Assembly: GCF_947623445.1 (NCBI RefSeq)
Contig: NC_135247.1
Span: forward strand, 1,738,501 to 1,802,500
Length of the DNA: 64,000 bases
Direction of reading: 5' to 3'
DNA from: Clavelina lepadiformis
Taxonomy: Eukaryota > Chordata > Ascidiacea > Aplousobranchia > Clavelinidae
Below the pieces are notes generated by a model. It saw only the letters and a list, made by a program, of their open reading frames with translations, searched no databases and was not told the origin of the DNA. Of the stretch, positions 34,849 to 47,011 are shown one piece after another (position 1 is the first letter of the stretch; the number at the start of each line of letters is the position of its first letter). The position numbers and the translations under genes are program-made.

Positions 34849-36594
34849 CTATTGAATTATGGTCCAGAACAAAGTTGGATTTTCATCCCAGCCACTGGTA
34901 GCATCAGTTCGACGAACGGTGCATTGGAAACCACCGCTGTTAATGCTGCCCATTTGTACAGCGTATCTGTAACATTGTTAAAACAACTTAGTCTTAAGCA
35001 ATCTTTTGTAAACCAGTTAAACATTGCATTAAAGCGCATTTTAATTTCGTCTGATGTCTCTGTCATAAATAGTAATCTCTTACGTCATCTGACTAAAGAA
35101 ATCTCCAATAACCCAACCAAATATTTCTTTAGGTGGTGGATCTTTTGGGCTTGAAAATTGAACCGATACGTTTGCGGTGTTGGTCGGTGATGATCCAACT
35201 GTCTGGTTTCCTGAAGGAAGAAAATGCTTTTTTAATATCCGTAGATTGGTGAAGAAGCTGATCAACTGTGGGTGTAATTCATTTGTCAACAAGCCAGCAT
35301 AAAAGCACAAAGTTCATGTAATAACAAATTCTTATATTTTCGTTCATGACAGCTTGCAATGGCAGCATAATTTTATAGATTTCAGACACAATAAACTCCT
35401 ACTGGAACTGCCAACCTTTAACGTTTTAAACGTGTAATAGCAAGCGCATTTCACGCTGTTACCTAGTGGTGGAGGCACCTCTAAACCCACAGCAGACCAT
35501 AAGAACGACGGCTGTTCGGTCCTTCTTCCCAGTTGGTCGATATACGTATCGCGGTCGGTACGTATCGTAAGTTGATGTATGATAACAATACTTTACATGT
35601 TTGTACATGTCAGCTAGCAGATTAGTACCAAAGTTTCACAGAGTGAACAAATTTGACCCACCGTAAACCTTTCAAATGGACAGTAGCGAGCAGATAATAC
35701 ATTATTACCCCTACCTTTAGCTGGAGGCACCTCTAATCCGAGGGCATTCCACAAAAGAGTCGGTTGTTCAGTCCATCCTCCTAGTTTGTCGGTGCGTATT
35801 GCGGTAAACCGAAACGATAATGAGGAAGAAACGACTCCTCCTACCGCGTATCTGTTAAAAAACTTATTCTGTGAAAACGATGCTATTGAAATTACCATAA
35901 CCTGAGATCATTGCCAAGTCCAATTTAACACCGGTTATTGTTCTTACGTCCCGGCCCTTCCTTGTACTGATGCGATCACTTGGGGGTTCTTGCTGAGGTA
36001 GGGTCTGGGAAAACTTAGCGTAAAAGTCTTAGAATTCTCAGTTGATTTGGGAAGAATCTTAGATTCTGCTCAAAACAAATTTTAGAATAAGCGCAAAACT
36101 ATAAACAACAAGGCAGCAGTTTTCATATTTATCATCGCTTTCTCATATATGCGATCGTTCTTCTTTTGTAATCTTTTTAGCATAAACCAAATAAGTTAAT
36201 ACAGCATGTACAGTACATATAGCGCTAATGCAAAACAAATCTTATTCGATTTCGTTACCTGATTGAGCATTCATTTTGGTTTTCAATTAGTAAACAAAGT
36301 TCTCACTTTTTGTGACATTAATCTGCAAATATAGCACCGATATATTTAGAACAAAGTCACATAAATTTCAATGTAAGTTAGATTGCAAGCAAATACAACA
36401 TAACTCGTTATTTCATCACCGGCATTATCGTAACTACCTGTAATATTATAAAGTGATTGTGGTTTTCACAAAATTTGCTTTCTCATCCTGTCTCTCTCTT
36501 AAGGCTCAATCGTTGCCCAAACACGTTTAATTTGTGGAGACCAACTGTTGTCCGAAGACTCTTGATTATTGGCCATTAACCCAGCCTCTTTATA
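34849..36594 (-). CDS. H-type lectin-like gene F, two-domain, leaderless
   Basis: Minus strand: noncoding start near the TATA box at 36594-36589; exon 2 36322-36259 with ATG at 36274; exons 36065-35948, 35851-35715, 35210-35084 and 34966-34849. Coding sequence 516 nt, 171 residues, starting MNAQSE. Domain 1: FTLSFPRPYLSKNPQVIASV and FRFTAIRTDKLGGWTEQPTL; domain 2: VSVQFSSPKDPPPKEIFGWV and YAVQMGSINSGGFQCTVRRT, ending WTIIQ. All sites are GT/AG and no lesion is seen. A short upstream ORF (ATG at about 36318, TGA after 12 codons) precedes the main ATG and may lower translation. Intron 4 contains a decayed second copy of exon 4 at about 35457-35545. The promoter carries the AP-1-like site and TATA shared with D and G. 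Confidence 0.72.
35457..35545 (-). pseudogene. Decayed extra copy of lectin exon 4 inside gene F intron
   Basis: Minus strand reads RRTEQPSFLWSAVGLEVPPP, clearly homologous to the end of exon 4 of gene F (GGWTEQPTLLWNALGLEVPPA). The first half is scrambled and no acceptor is visible, so it is a relic of an exon or gene duplication. Confidence 0.6.
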
Positions 36595-36675
36595 GCCGGT
36601 CTGATCAAGCTGAAAGAAAAAGGTTCGCGTTTCCACGACTCCTATTGTTGACGATAATCCATCTTCGTTGAGTCA
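36589..36675 (-). promoter_or_regulatory. Lectin-family promoter block (gene F)
   Basis: On the minus strand TGACTCA at 36675-36669, GGATTATCGTCAACAATAGG, GAAACGCGAA, the pyrimidine run and TATAAA at 36594-36589, then the leader GGCTGGGTTAATGGCCAATA. Nearly identical to the block of gene G. Confidence 0.65.
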
Positions 36676-36749
36676 TACTTGCTTGCAGTGTGCATATAAT
36701 TAAAGGCGATGATTATCTAAAATTATGTGCATAATTTGTTTTAATTAAT

Positions 36750-37095
36750 CTACACACTTTAGATGCAATAGAAGTATTCTGATCGATGTGGAGAGTAAAA
36801 TAAACCTGAGATTACAATGGGTAACGTGTTGGGGTGAAGGGTAATCAACTCCAATCGATGAGTAAAGTGTGTAAGATTGACATTATTAATCATATAATTC
36901 TGGATTATTGAAAAACAAAGGAGAGCAGATCACACCAGGCCAATATAAACTTTACAATATCAATTCAGTTATCGACCATTTTGAGTGGCAAAAAGAGAGT
37001 CACAAATACTCTTGCACGTTCCATGTAGGCATTACAAAAAAAGCGCTTAAAAACTGTTTAAATGTTATCAATTGCACAACCAACAGCGCTGGGTC
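36750..37095. repeat. Direct repeat, first copy (second at about 38430-38772)
   Basis: About 345 bp beginning TAGATGCAATAGAAGTATTC and ending CAACAGCGCTGGGT, repeated in the same orientation 1.68 kb downstream with small differences. The copies bracket the divergent small-ORF units C and D. Confidence 0.8.
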
Positions 37096-37239
37096 TATTG
37101 TTTCTATTGGGTCTACCTAAGGATTATTGTGTGCTACGTCAAAGTAGGAAATCGTTGTGTTGCAAAATTTTCAATTTTCTATGGATTTCTATTAACTACT
37201 GGAATTCATTGTCTGACTAATCCTGGCTCACTTTGGTGC

Positions 37240-37745
37240 GTAGAGTACAGTAGCATGAGGTCTCGAATGATTACAGCAACCAAAGTCACCGGGTCGCATA
37301 TTTAGAATGAACTATAAGTTTGACGTAAATAGAAATCTGTGAAACAATAAACACAACATAATACAATCATCAACAATGTTCTTTTGCGCGGTTTTTCTTT
37401 TCGGATAGATTGTAGAAGTAAGCAATAAGCATGATGCATTTCTGCGGATTTTCCATAGGAAATGTGTGGCTAAAATCAAAACAGCGCAGATGTCAGTCAT
37501 ATTTACTTAAGCATAAAAAAGCAATATTATCACCTACAGCATAGCAGCTACTTCCGTTCGCTGAGGTGGTCGGCATTTAGCTTTTGATCCCGCCTCTTCG
37601 TTGTTGGAATGATAGGCTATATGGCTATACTTCCGTTTATTTTCTTTACCCACCTAATTAACATTGCTGTATTTCATGAAATTGAAAATCTAAAGTATTT
37701 GCCAAGCAGAATTGGAACGAATCGTTTGGGAGAAAATGGTTGGAG
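37240..37745 (-). repeat. Small-ORF repeat unit, copy C
   Basis: Minus-strand ORF 37500-37312 (62 aa) starts MTDICAVLILATHFLWKIRR, followed by NASCLLLTS, then diverges from copy A after KTAQK. Upstream sequence (37501-37745) matches the upstream part of copies A, B and E. Head to head with copy D. Confidence 0.6.
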
Positions 37746-37749
37746 CAAC

Positions 37750-38160
37750 GAATGTTAACAACTTCGACAGGAAAGTTGAAAATGAAATGATAAACAACGA
37801 AGAGGCGAAACGCGAATCTAAATTCCCAGCTTCTCATCCAACAACCGGTAACAGAGGAAGCTGCTGCGTTGTGGAATTTCCATATTTTCTATAGGTAGGT
37901 GTTAATAGTTGAATCTTTTTCGACAAAGTGAAAATGGTTTATTTAAATGCTGTATTGATTTTAGCCACACATTTCCTTTGGAAATCCCGCAGCATTGCAG
38001 CACGCTTCCACCTGAGTCCTACACAAGAGACACTGGGCAACATTTTCTGGGGAACGCTTAGCTGCAATTATAACTTCCACCTGACTTTTGAATTGTTCAC
38101 CACTCAGGACTTGTCCGACATTTATCGGAGTACCTATATGAGTCTTAGTCTATAAATTTT
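37750..38160 (+). repeat. Small-ORF repeat unit, copy D (73-aa ORF)
   Basis: ATG at 37934 gives MVYLNAVLILATHFLWKSRS, then a wholly different tail ending at 38155. The conserved upstream landmark GAAGCTGCTG is retained before it, though more diverged than in the other copies. Shared hydrophobic start with a switched C-terminus. Function unknown. Confidence 0.45.
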
Positions 38161-38429
38161 TGTCACAAAATATCGTTGGCGTTGTTTAAAGTTTATAAAA
38201 ATAATGCATGTAAAAACTTTACACGCATTTTCTGGGACCTGAATCTCATTTGTCCCCACACTTCCCGACAGCGCAAATTTTCGCACATGCGCACAACGGA
38301 TGGCGCAAAAGATCTGTAGAACGTTTTAACTAAGACAAAACAAAGGCCTTTTAAAATAAACTCAGTGGCAAACTTTCCAGTTCTGACAAATCATCAGTGA
38401 AAAGCACAATTTTAATAATTCTACTTCTT

Positions 38430-38772
38430 TTAGATGCAATATAAGTATTCTGGGCGATATGTATAGAAAAATAAACCTGAGATTACAATGGGTAACGTGT
38501 TGGGGTGAGGGGTAATCAACTATACAATCGATGAATAAAGTGTGTAAGCTTGACATTATTAATTATATATTTCTGGATTATTAAAAAACAAAGGAAAACA
38601 GATCACACCAGGCTAATATAAACTTTACCATATCACTTCAGTTATCGACCATTTTGAGTGGCATAAAGAGAATCACAAATACTCTTGCACGTTCTATGTA
38701 GGTATTACAAAAATAGCGCTTGAAAACTGTTTAAATGTTATCAATTGCACAATCAACAGCGCTGGGTTTAAA
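38430..38772. repeat. Direct repeat, second copy (first at about 36750-37095)
   Basis: Same orientation and same ends as the first copy; contains CACACCAGGCTAATATAAAC and CACAAATACTCTTGCACGTT. Confidence 0.8.
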
Positions 38773-38779
38773 GCATTAA

Positions 38780-40320
38780 ATGGTCGATATAAATAGATAA
38801 AGTTCATTTTTTCGTTTGATGTTGGCTTGATGAAACTGGCATGTAGCCTGAAGACAGCGACAACAACTGTATGCGAATGTTGTGTGGTTTGTAACTCAGA
38901 CGATAGCATGCTACGACTAGATAGCTTGTAAATGCAGATAAAATACAGTAATTGTATACACATCGCGTATTGTCTTAATCAGGTGTTTGCATTTCACAAA
39001 GAGCGTGTACTGTAAATGGTTATGTAATATTTGAATGCACATTTATTCTGTCTTATAGTTTCGGGGACTACCAAGAAAAAAATTCGACTGACGGGCTCAG
39101 TAAAACGGCACGAAAAAAACTTACAAAACAGTATCTGTAAACTTTTTATTTGAAAACTTGGATAACGTTTTAGGTCAGCTTTGAGACATTGAATCTACTG
39201 TAAGTCTGTCTTCAAACCTTTTCTCACACGACTTCAAATTTCGCAGTTTTCAAAGCAAAATAAAGCTCACGCAATGCGTTCTTGATAATGTACTTAACAT
39301 GTTGTTAAAACAGCGGTTGATGTTTGAACAATAGTAGCTACTAATTAAAGAACATGAATACGGGTATTTTTTAAGTAAAATCTCAAACAAAAGTATTCAA
39401 AATGACAGTTTTCAAAAATCGGACATGTTTGGAAAAGCTTGAGTTAGCGCCCATAAAGTTAGCCAAAAACAGTTCAAAACCAATCAGTTAAATGTGATAA
39501 GTTACATTCTTTTGCTTAGTGTAAATTTTTGAACCGCTTATGCGTTTATATGTATTTTATAGCATTATATGTCTGACCGATTGACGAAAAATGGCCGAAA
39601 ACTCCGACTCATAAGTTATTTTTAAAATGTTAAGCGCTGCAGCACGGACGCATCGTGCATTTCACGTATAGAATGCAATTTAAAATTTATTGCATTTACC
39701 GTTTAAACATTTATATATGTATGTTTATATGTTTACTTTTATATGTATTTCATTTCATTAAATATCTGTTTGATTGACGCAAGTGGTCGAAAAATCCGAC
39801 TCATAATTTGCTTTCAAAATGCATTAAGACGTTGTTATACGGACGCATCGTGCATTTCACGGACAATCGAACCACTTAGTCTTAATGCTTACCAATATCC
39901 TTCTAGTAAACCGATTTATACTTGAAGCCTTTCAAAGAGCAGTCACTAGCGTTAAATACAAAATGGATTGCTTTGATAATTTCCGTTTAATAACTGTTTA
40001 CGACGCAATACAACCAGCAGTTTACAAGCACACGTGATTATCCACACAAAGTGGAATTAAACAAACATATATTGATATATTTAAGATGGTTATGAACAAA
40101 AGTCCATAATATGACGTATTACCTTCGAAGATATGCAAAATGAGAAATCTACTCCACTGTAAACAACTCTCAAACTTAAATTGTTGTGTACAAGAACGTA
40201 ATAATACGATATATATTCAGGGAAGTCGGTTAACCGTTAAGATTCATACCATATGTCAATTCATACATTCGGTTAAGTGTTACAGATAGGCATTAGGTAC
40301 AATCTCAAAATGCTGGAGAG
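38780..40320. other. Intergenic with a diverged tandem duplication
   Basis: About 39540-39695 and 39725-39865 are similar to each other (shared GACGCATCGTGCATTTCACG and AAATCCGACTCATAA-like stretches). No gene recognised. Confidence 0.5.
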
Positions 40321-40329
40321 CAGATGTTA

Positions 40330-41745
40330 CTACTGAATTATGGTCCAGTACAAAGTAGGTGTTTCATCCCAGCCGCTGGTAGCATCAGTTCGACGAACTG
40401 TGCATTGGAAACCACCGCTGTTAATGCTGCCCATTTGTACAGCGTATCTGTAACATTGTTATAACAACGTGTTTCAATACAGTTTATCAACGGGCCAAAG
40501 CACACTTTTGGCCTGATGTCATCATTACACAATAAGAGTGACTTACGTTATCTGGCTAAAGAAATCTCCAATAACCCAAGCATATATATCTTTAGGTGCT
40601 GGATCTATTGCTGACGGGAATTGGACCGATACGTTTGCTGTGTTGGAGCTGGATGCTGCAATGGTCTGATTTCCTGGAGAACAATTCAAATAACATATAA
40701 AACAGATTAGGCTGACAAGCTAATCAGTTGTTGATATATGACTTGAACAAACGAATAAGTTCGTGTGATAATAAAGTTTTAAGTTTTTGTACATAACAGC
40801 TTCAGCAGACAAGGTAGTGATTTCACAAAGTAAATTATTATGAAGACAAATTGTGTGCTTTTTAAACGTGTATTAAGTGAAATTGAAATCAGTACCTCGT
40901 GACGGAGGTACTTCCATTCCTTCAGCACTCCAGTTTAACAGTGGCTGTTCGGTCCATCCGCCAGGTTGGTCAGTACGAGTCACAGTAAACCGAAACGATA
41001 AAGGGGAAGGAACGATGCCTTGAACAGTGTAGCTGTTGAAAATTGTTGTTTGCAAAACTTTAAGTATTTAATGTGACTTCTAATAGAGTTCAACGTTTCG
41101 TCATTTTGTTTCATCTATAGCTAACACCAGTCATTATCGTTCTTACTTTCCGCTTCTTCCTTGTACAGTTGCCGTCACTTGGGGGTTTGTGCCATTGTAT
41201 GGGATGGGAAAACTGAAGGTCATGGTCTTGGAATTATTTTCCGATGCAGGAAGAGCCTGGATTCCTGTTGAAAACAAATTTAATTGTCAAAACCGTGTTT
41301 GCGATGAACACAAAAATCAAAACAAATCAGATTTCATGTCTTGCAATATTTTTGCATTTATTCCTTTTCCATTATAACAAGATAATATTAACTTACAATA
41401 TAAGCTTAGGAATGCAAGGCAAATCGTATTCAATTTCGTTACCTGTTTGAGGAGACATTTTGATTGTTAGCAAACAAATGTATTACTTTTTGGGCAATGT
41501 AATCTGCAATTATAGAACCGACTTATTAACAACGAAAGCACGTAAACTTCAACATATGATATATATACAGTAAGTAAATATAACATAAACTTAACTTCCT
41601 AACTTGCATTACCCCAATCGCCAATTATATCGTAAAGATAAGTTATTGCATTGTCTTTGACACTTGTCTGATTATTCAGTTTCTTAAAGGCTCAACTGTT
41701 GTCTTAAAACTCTTGATTTTTGGCCATTAACCCAGCCTCTTTATA
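40330..41745 (-). CDS. H-type lectin-like gene G, two-domain, leaderless (best-preserved)
   Basis: Minus strand: exon 1 noncoding, from near the TATA (41745-41740) to the donor at 41613; exon 2 41503-41443 with ATG at 41458; exons 41264-41147, 41032-40896, 40673-40547 and 40447-40330. Coding 516 nt, 171 residues. Start MSPQTG; an in-frame TAA lies 27 nt upstream, so no hidden signal peptide. Domain 1: MTFSFPIPYNGTNPQVTATV and FRFTVTRTDQPGGWTEQPLL; domain 2: VSVQFPSAIDPAPKDIYAWV and YAVQMGSINSGGFQCTVRRT, ending WTIIQ. Both domains show the H-type lectin-like spacing. All splice sites are canonical. Very close to gene B. The region upstream of exon 2 is shared with the orphan promoter segment at 25.3 kb through the long inverted duplication. 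Confidence 0.75.
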
Positions 41746-41826
41746 GCCGGTCTGATCAAGCTGAAAGAAAAAGGTTCGCGTTTCCACGATTCCTATTGTT
41801 GGCGATAATCTATTTTCGTTGAGTCA
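41740..41826 (-). promoter_or_regulatory. Lectin-family promoter block (gene G)
   Basis: TGACTCA at 41826-41820 and TATAAA at 41745-41740 (minus), with the same intervening motifs as at genes F and D and at 25.26 kb. Confidence 0.65.
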
Positions 41827-42329
41827 TACTTGCTTGCAGTGTGCATATAATTAACGGCGATAATTGTTATGTTATTAAAATGCTGTGTATAATTTGTTTT
41901 AATTAACCTACAATCTTTAGATGCAATATAAGTATTCTGACCGATGTGGAGAGTAAAACAATCGACAGATTAAAATGGGTTTTGCATTGGACTGAAGAGG
42001 TAAATAGCTGATCAAGTCCAACTGTCGATTTATCTAGAGTAAATGCACTAAGTCACTTAACTGGATAATGCCACTACAAATGCAGAAATTCTGTTCAATA
42101 TAAAAGAAAACCTCAACCATCGTTGACTAGTATGGAGATAGCGTTTGACAAATATTTGAATGAAACACACCGAACCATGGAAGTTGAGGGTTTGAAAGAT
42201 GAAAGCGTAACCGCGACGACAGAAAGCACGTTTTCAATTGTTTTTCTTCAAAATTAAGCTCCCTAAAACCACCAGGTGTATGTGGACTGTGGAGTTATGA
42301 GCGATCCTAATAAGTCACAGGTCGGTAAG

Positions 42330-42690
42330 TAAATGTAGATGAGGCAATTGTATGCACATTGTGTATTGTCTATTAATCAGATGATAGCATGTAAATGCAT
42401 AGGTAAAGTTTGTATGTTCATTTTGTATTGCGTATTACTCAGGTATTAGCATTTTACAATTAGCATGTAAATACAGACGAGATTATTGTATGCACATTGT
42501 CTACATGATTCAGGAGTTAGCACGGTGTGAGCAGATCAGCATCTAAGAACGAAGGAATTAATTGTATGCACATTTCTATGGCCTATTAATCAGGTATTAC
42601 CATTTTACAATTAGCATGTAAATGCATACGAAATAAATATGTACATATTTCGTACTGTGTGTGATTCATTGATTCAGGCGTTAGCATTCT
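42330..42690. repeat. Minisatellite in right arm
   Basis: Reverse-complement counterpart of the array at 24390-24775. Confidence 0.6.
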
Positions 42691-43811
42691 AAAATTAAAT
42701 TAGCCTGTGAACACAAAACAAATTTAATTCCACAATATCTATTTGTTGCGTTTACATATAGGCCTACCCTAGGTGTTTTTATGCAAGAACTAACATGATG
42801 ATGAGATAATATTAATCCTGGCTAGCTCGTAATACACCTGATGAAGCAAGCTGATACTTGCAAAAGCTTGTATGTCAAAAGCCAAGAATGCTGCTATGTA
42901 GCCTATTCTGTTTTTTATGTTTTCATTCTCTGGATCAAACCGCCATCAACTGGATAACCTAAATGATGAATTGTGCTGACTACCAAGCCTTGATTCGTTA
43001 AATGGAACAAATGCAAGCTCATAGCTATAACATCCGGCTCAATGGAAGACTTACCAAGGAATTTTCATTTAAAGCAACAGCGCAATTCGCAGCAAGATAT
43101 TAAGCACGAGCGCAAAAAAAAACACACCACAGAGCACAAGTTGAATTTAACCATTTCGAACGATGATTTTTGAAGCAAACATACAAATTTTCCTCTTTAC
43201 ACGCCAATTTATGACAAATAAACAAATGATTAGGGTTTCAATGCACGCTAAAAGTTGTGTTTTTCCACGCGCAATTTCTCATTGAAAACTGCAACGCTGC
43301 TGCTGCTTTCCTGTGTGACCTTAACGTGGTTATACAGCCTATAGGTCAATTGTGTATCTACATCAGTATTTTGTATATTATGGCACCGGCTTTTTGCTTT
43401 GAAAATATCACGTAGATTTAATTCCGACAAACAAGCAAAAGTGAGAAATGTTTCTGTTTAGGATTTCACACTTTCGGAAGAGTTTGAAGCAGAAAAGTGT
43501 TTATTAAGGAACGCGTTATAGATTCTACTAACTGGTCATAATATCATCAAATCTGCTCGAGAATTCCGTAGGAATAAGAGCTCATTATGACAATTAGCAC
43601 AAGATTAGAATTTCATTTCCAGTTGAACACTTTAAACTATTAATTGCAGTCGACTGAAATTCAATGACAAAAATAAACAATAAAATGGGAAACGACTTAT
43701 TGCTATGCAGTTTTCTGAATTAACTACAGTCAAAATAATGCAATGCGGATCTCTAGAGAATTTTCACAAATTTTTTGAAATGGCTGTAATAGTATTCAGG
43801 ATATCAAAACG

Positions 43812-44182
43812 CACCCCATTCGTCTACTTTCCGCCCATTGAAATGGTCCAGAGTACGGGTATTTTTTGCCATTGGAATGGCAGGAAGTATGCCTTTCTTA
43901 CCCTAGAGTAAGATATATGCTTTTGGAATGGGGAGAATTTTACTTCGGCACAAGTATGGTTTGTGAACCCCATCCGTCTGTTTTTTCCACCCATTAAAAT
44001 GGACCTGCTTTCAGCAATTGGGTTTCCCACAAACCATATTTCTGCCGAAGTAAACATCTCCCCATTCCAAATGCATATTTCTTACTCTAGGGTAAGAAAG
44101 GCATACTTCCTGCCATTCCAATGGCAAAAAATTCCCGTACTCTGGACCATTTGAATAGGCGGACAGCGGACGAATCGGGTGG
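43812..44182. mobile_element. Foldback (long-inverted-repeat) MITE
   Basis: Nearly the whole 371 bp is one imperfect palindrome: each arm, of about 165 bp, carries TGGTCCAGAGTACGGG, TTGCCATTGGAATGGCA, TTCTTACCCTAGAGTAAG and TTTACTTCGGCA in opposite orientation. It is flanked by the direct repeat AAAACG (43806-43811 and 44183-44188). The matching place in the left duplication arm lacks it, so the insertion boundaries are visible directly. Too short to code; superfamily not determined. Confidence 0.85.
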
Positions 44183-45545
44183 AAAACGAAATGCTTATGT
44201 TGGATTGATTTTTAACCTTTTTGCCGGCAAGCTTGATGGAGCTTCCACCATTCGGATAAAAGGAGCTCTTTTCATATTCTGATTGGTGAGTAAAAAGTTG
44301 TACCTTCTGTGACCCATAGATATAATATAAATAATATATGATTTTATCTATGCTGACTGTAATCGCGCTTGAATGCGTCGCAATGGCATCAACAGAAAGA
44401 AAAATATAGTTCAGTTTCGCTAAAATTGTTCAAAACAAAATAGTTTCTTCTTTTTTTCTTTGGCAGCACCAAGAGCCAGTTTATTATATAATTTTTTATT
44501 TAAATAGTTTTCTTTCATTTTTTATGTTAAAAAATTGTTATGTTATTAATTTCTCAAAAAAGTTTTTGTTCGGGTTTTCGATGGAAAATTGACTCTATAA
44601 GGCCTAACAGTATACTTAAGAACCGTTAGGCCTATAGCCTAGCGTGGAAAGAACAAGATGCAGTCAGAAAGGATAAAGATAACAATACTTTTATATTTTT
44701 ACGAAAAATTGTTAAATCATTAATTGATTGTGGTAATAATAAGCCTAGAAATTTCATTTGGATTAGGTTCTTGACGGTTTCGGAGGATGTACATTGGCTT
44801 GGCTAGCGAATAAGTTGATAACCTTTTACTTACTGTATATGTATATACCGATTTAACATACTGCTAGATTCTCATCGACTTGAGGGTGGGACTTCACATA
44901 TTTACGCTGATGTCAGGATGTGTAGCTACAAATCAGGCAACGTTAGTTGCTTTTTGTGGGCACGGTTTTTTGTCGAAAACTGCCACATTTTTTATTCTGG
45001 TATTATTGTGTTTTGGTATTAAACAATCATGCCATACTGGAAAGTTTGGCACCTGCACGCAAGAGATTCATTATTCCATTAAAGTGCACACCAAAATTTT
45101 TATCTTAACATCGAATTATAATAAGTAAACAAAGAAAAACTGATTTTGTGAATGCCAACTGTTTATAAGAAATAAACAAAGAATTGAAGCTTCAGTACAT
45201 GACGTCACGCCGAAACTTGTGTCTTTATACGCACAATTTTTTGTTGAAAACTGCCATACTTTCTAGTCAGGATGATGGGCTTATCAGTTTTTCTTACCTT
45301 GAATTCAGTCATTTGTTTGACCTGTGAGCATAATAAACACAGATAGTTGTAAATTTCAATCTCTTAATTCAAAAGCTTGCTTCATGATATGGCATCGAAA
45401 GCTTTATCTTCAGTCAGAGGAAAATGTTTGCATAAAATATGAGACCGCTTTACTGTTTGCTAACGCTTTGTTGCTTATATGCTTTTCGGGTTGAACCAAG
45501 CAGGATTCTACTTAGCTATACGCTGATGTACTGAGCTGGAAGAAA

Positions 45546-47011
<1,466 letters not shown>

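Larger units (their letters stand above)
41459..45383 (-). repeat. Right arm of long inverted duplication
   Basis: Reverse complement of 21846-25583. This arm is longer, mainly because of a 371-bp foldback element (43812-44182) missing from the left arm. It ends just before the UBE2E gene, which has no counterpart on the left. Confidence 0.85.

Noticed and set aside
34857-35066. Minus-strand frame over the end of gene F (and similar frames at 40338-40532, 9068-9262 and 17044-17268)
   Set aside because: These are out-of-frame shadows of lectin exon 6 and its preceding intron; the spliced frame with GGFQCTVRRTD is the real one.
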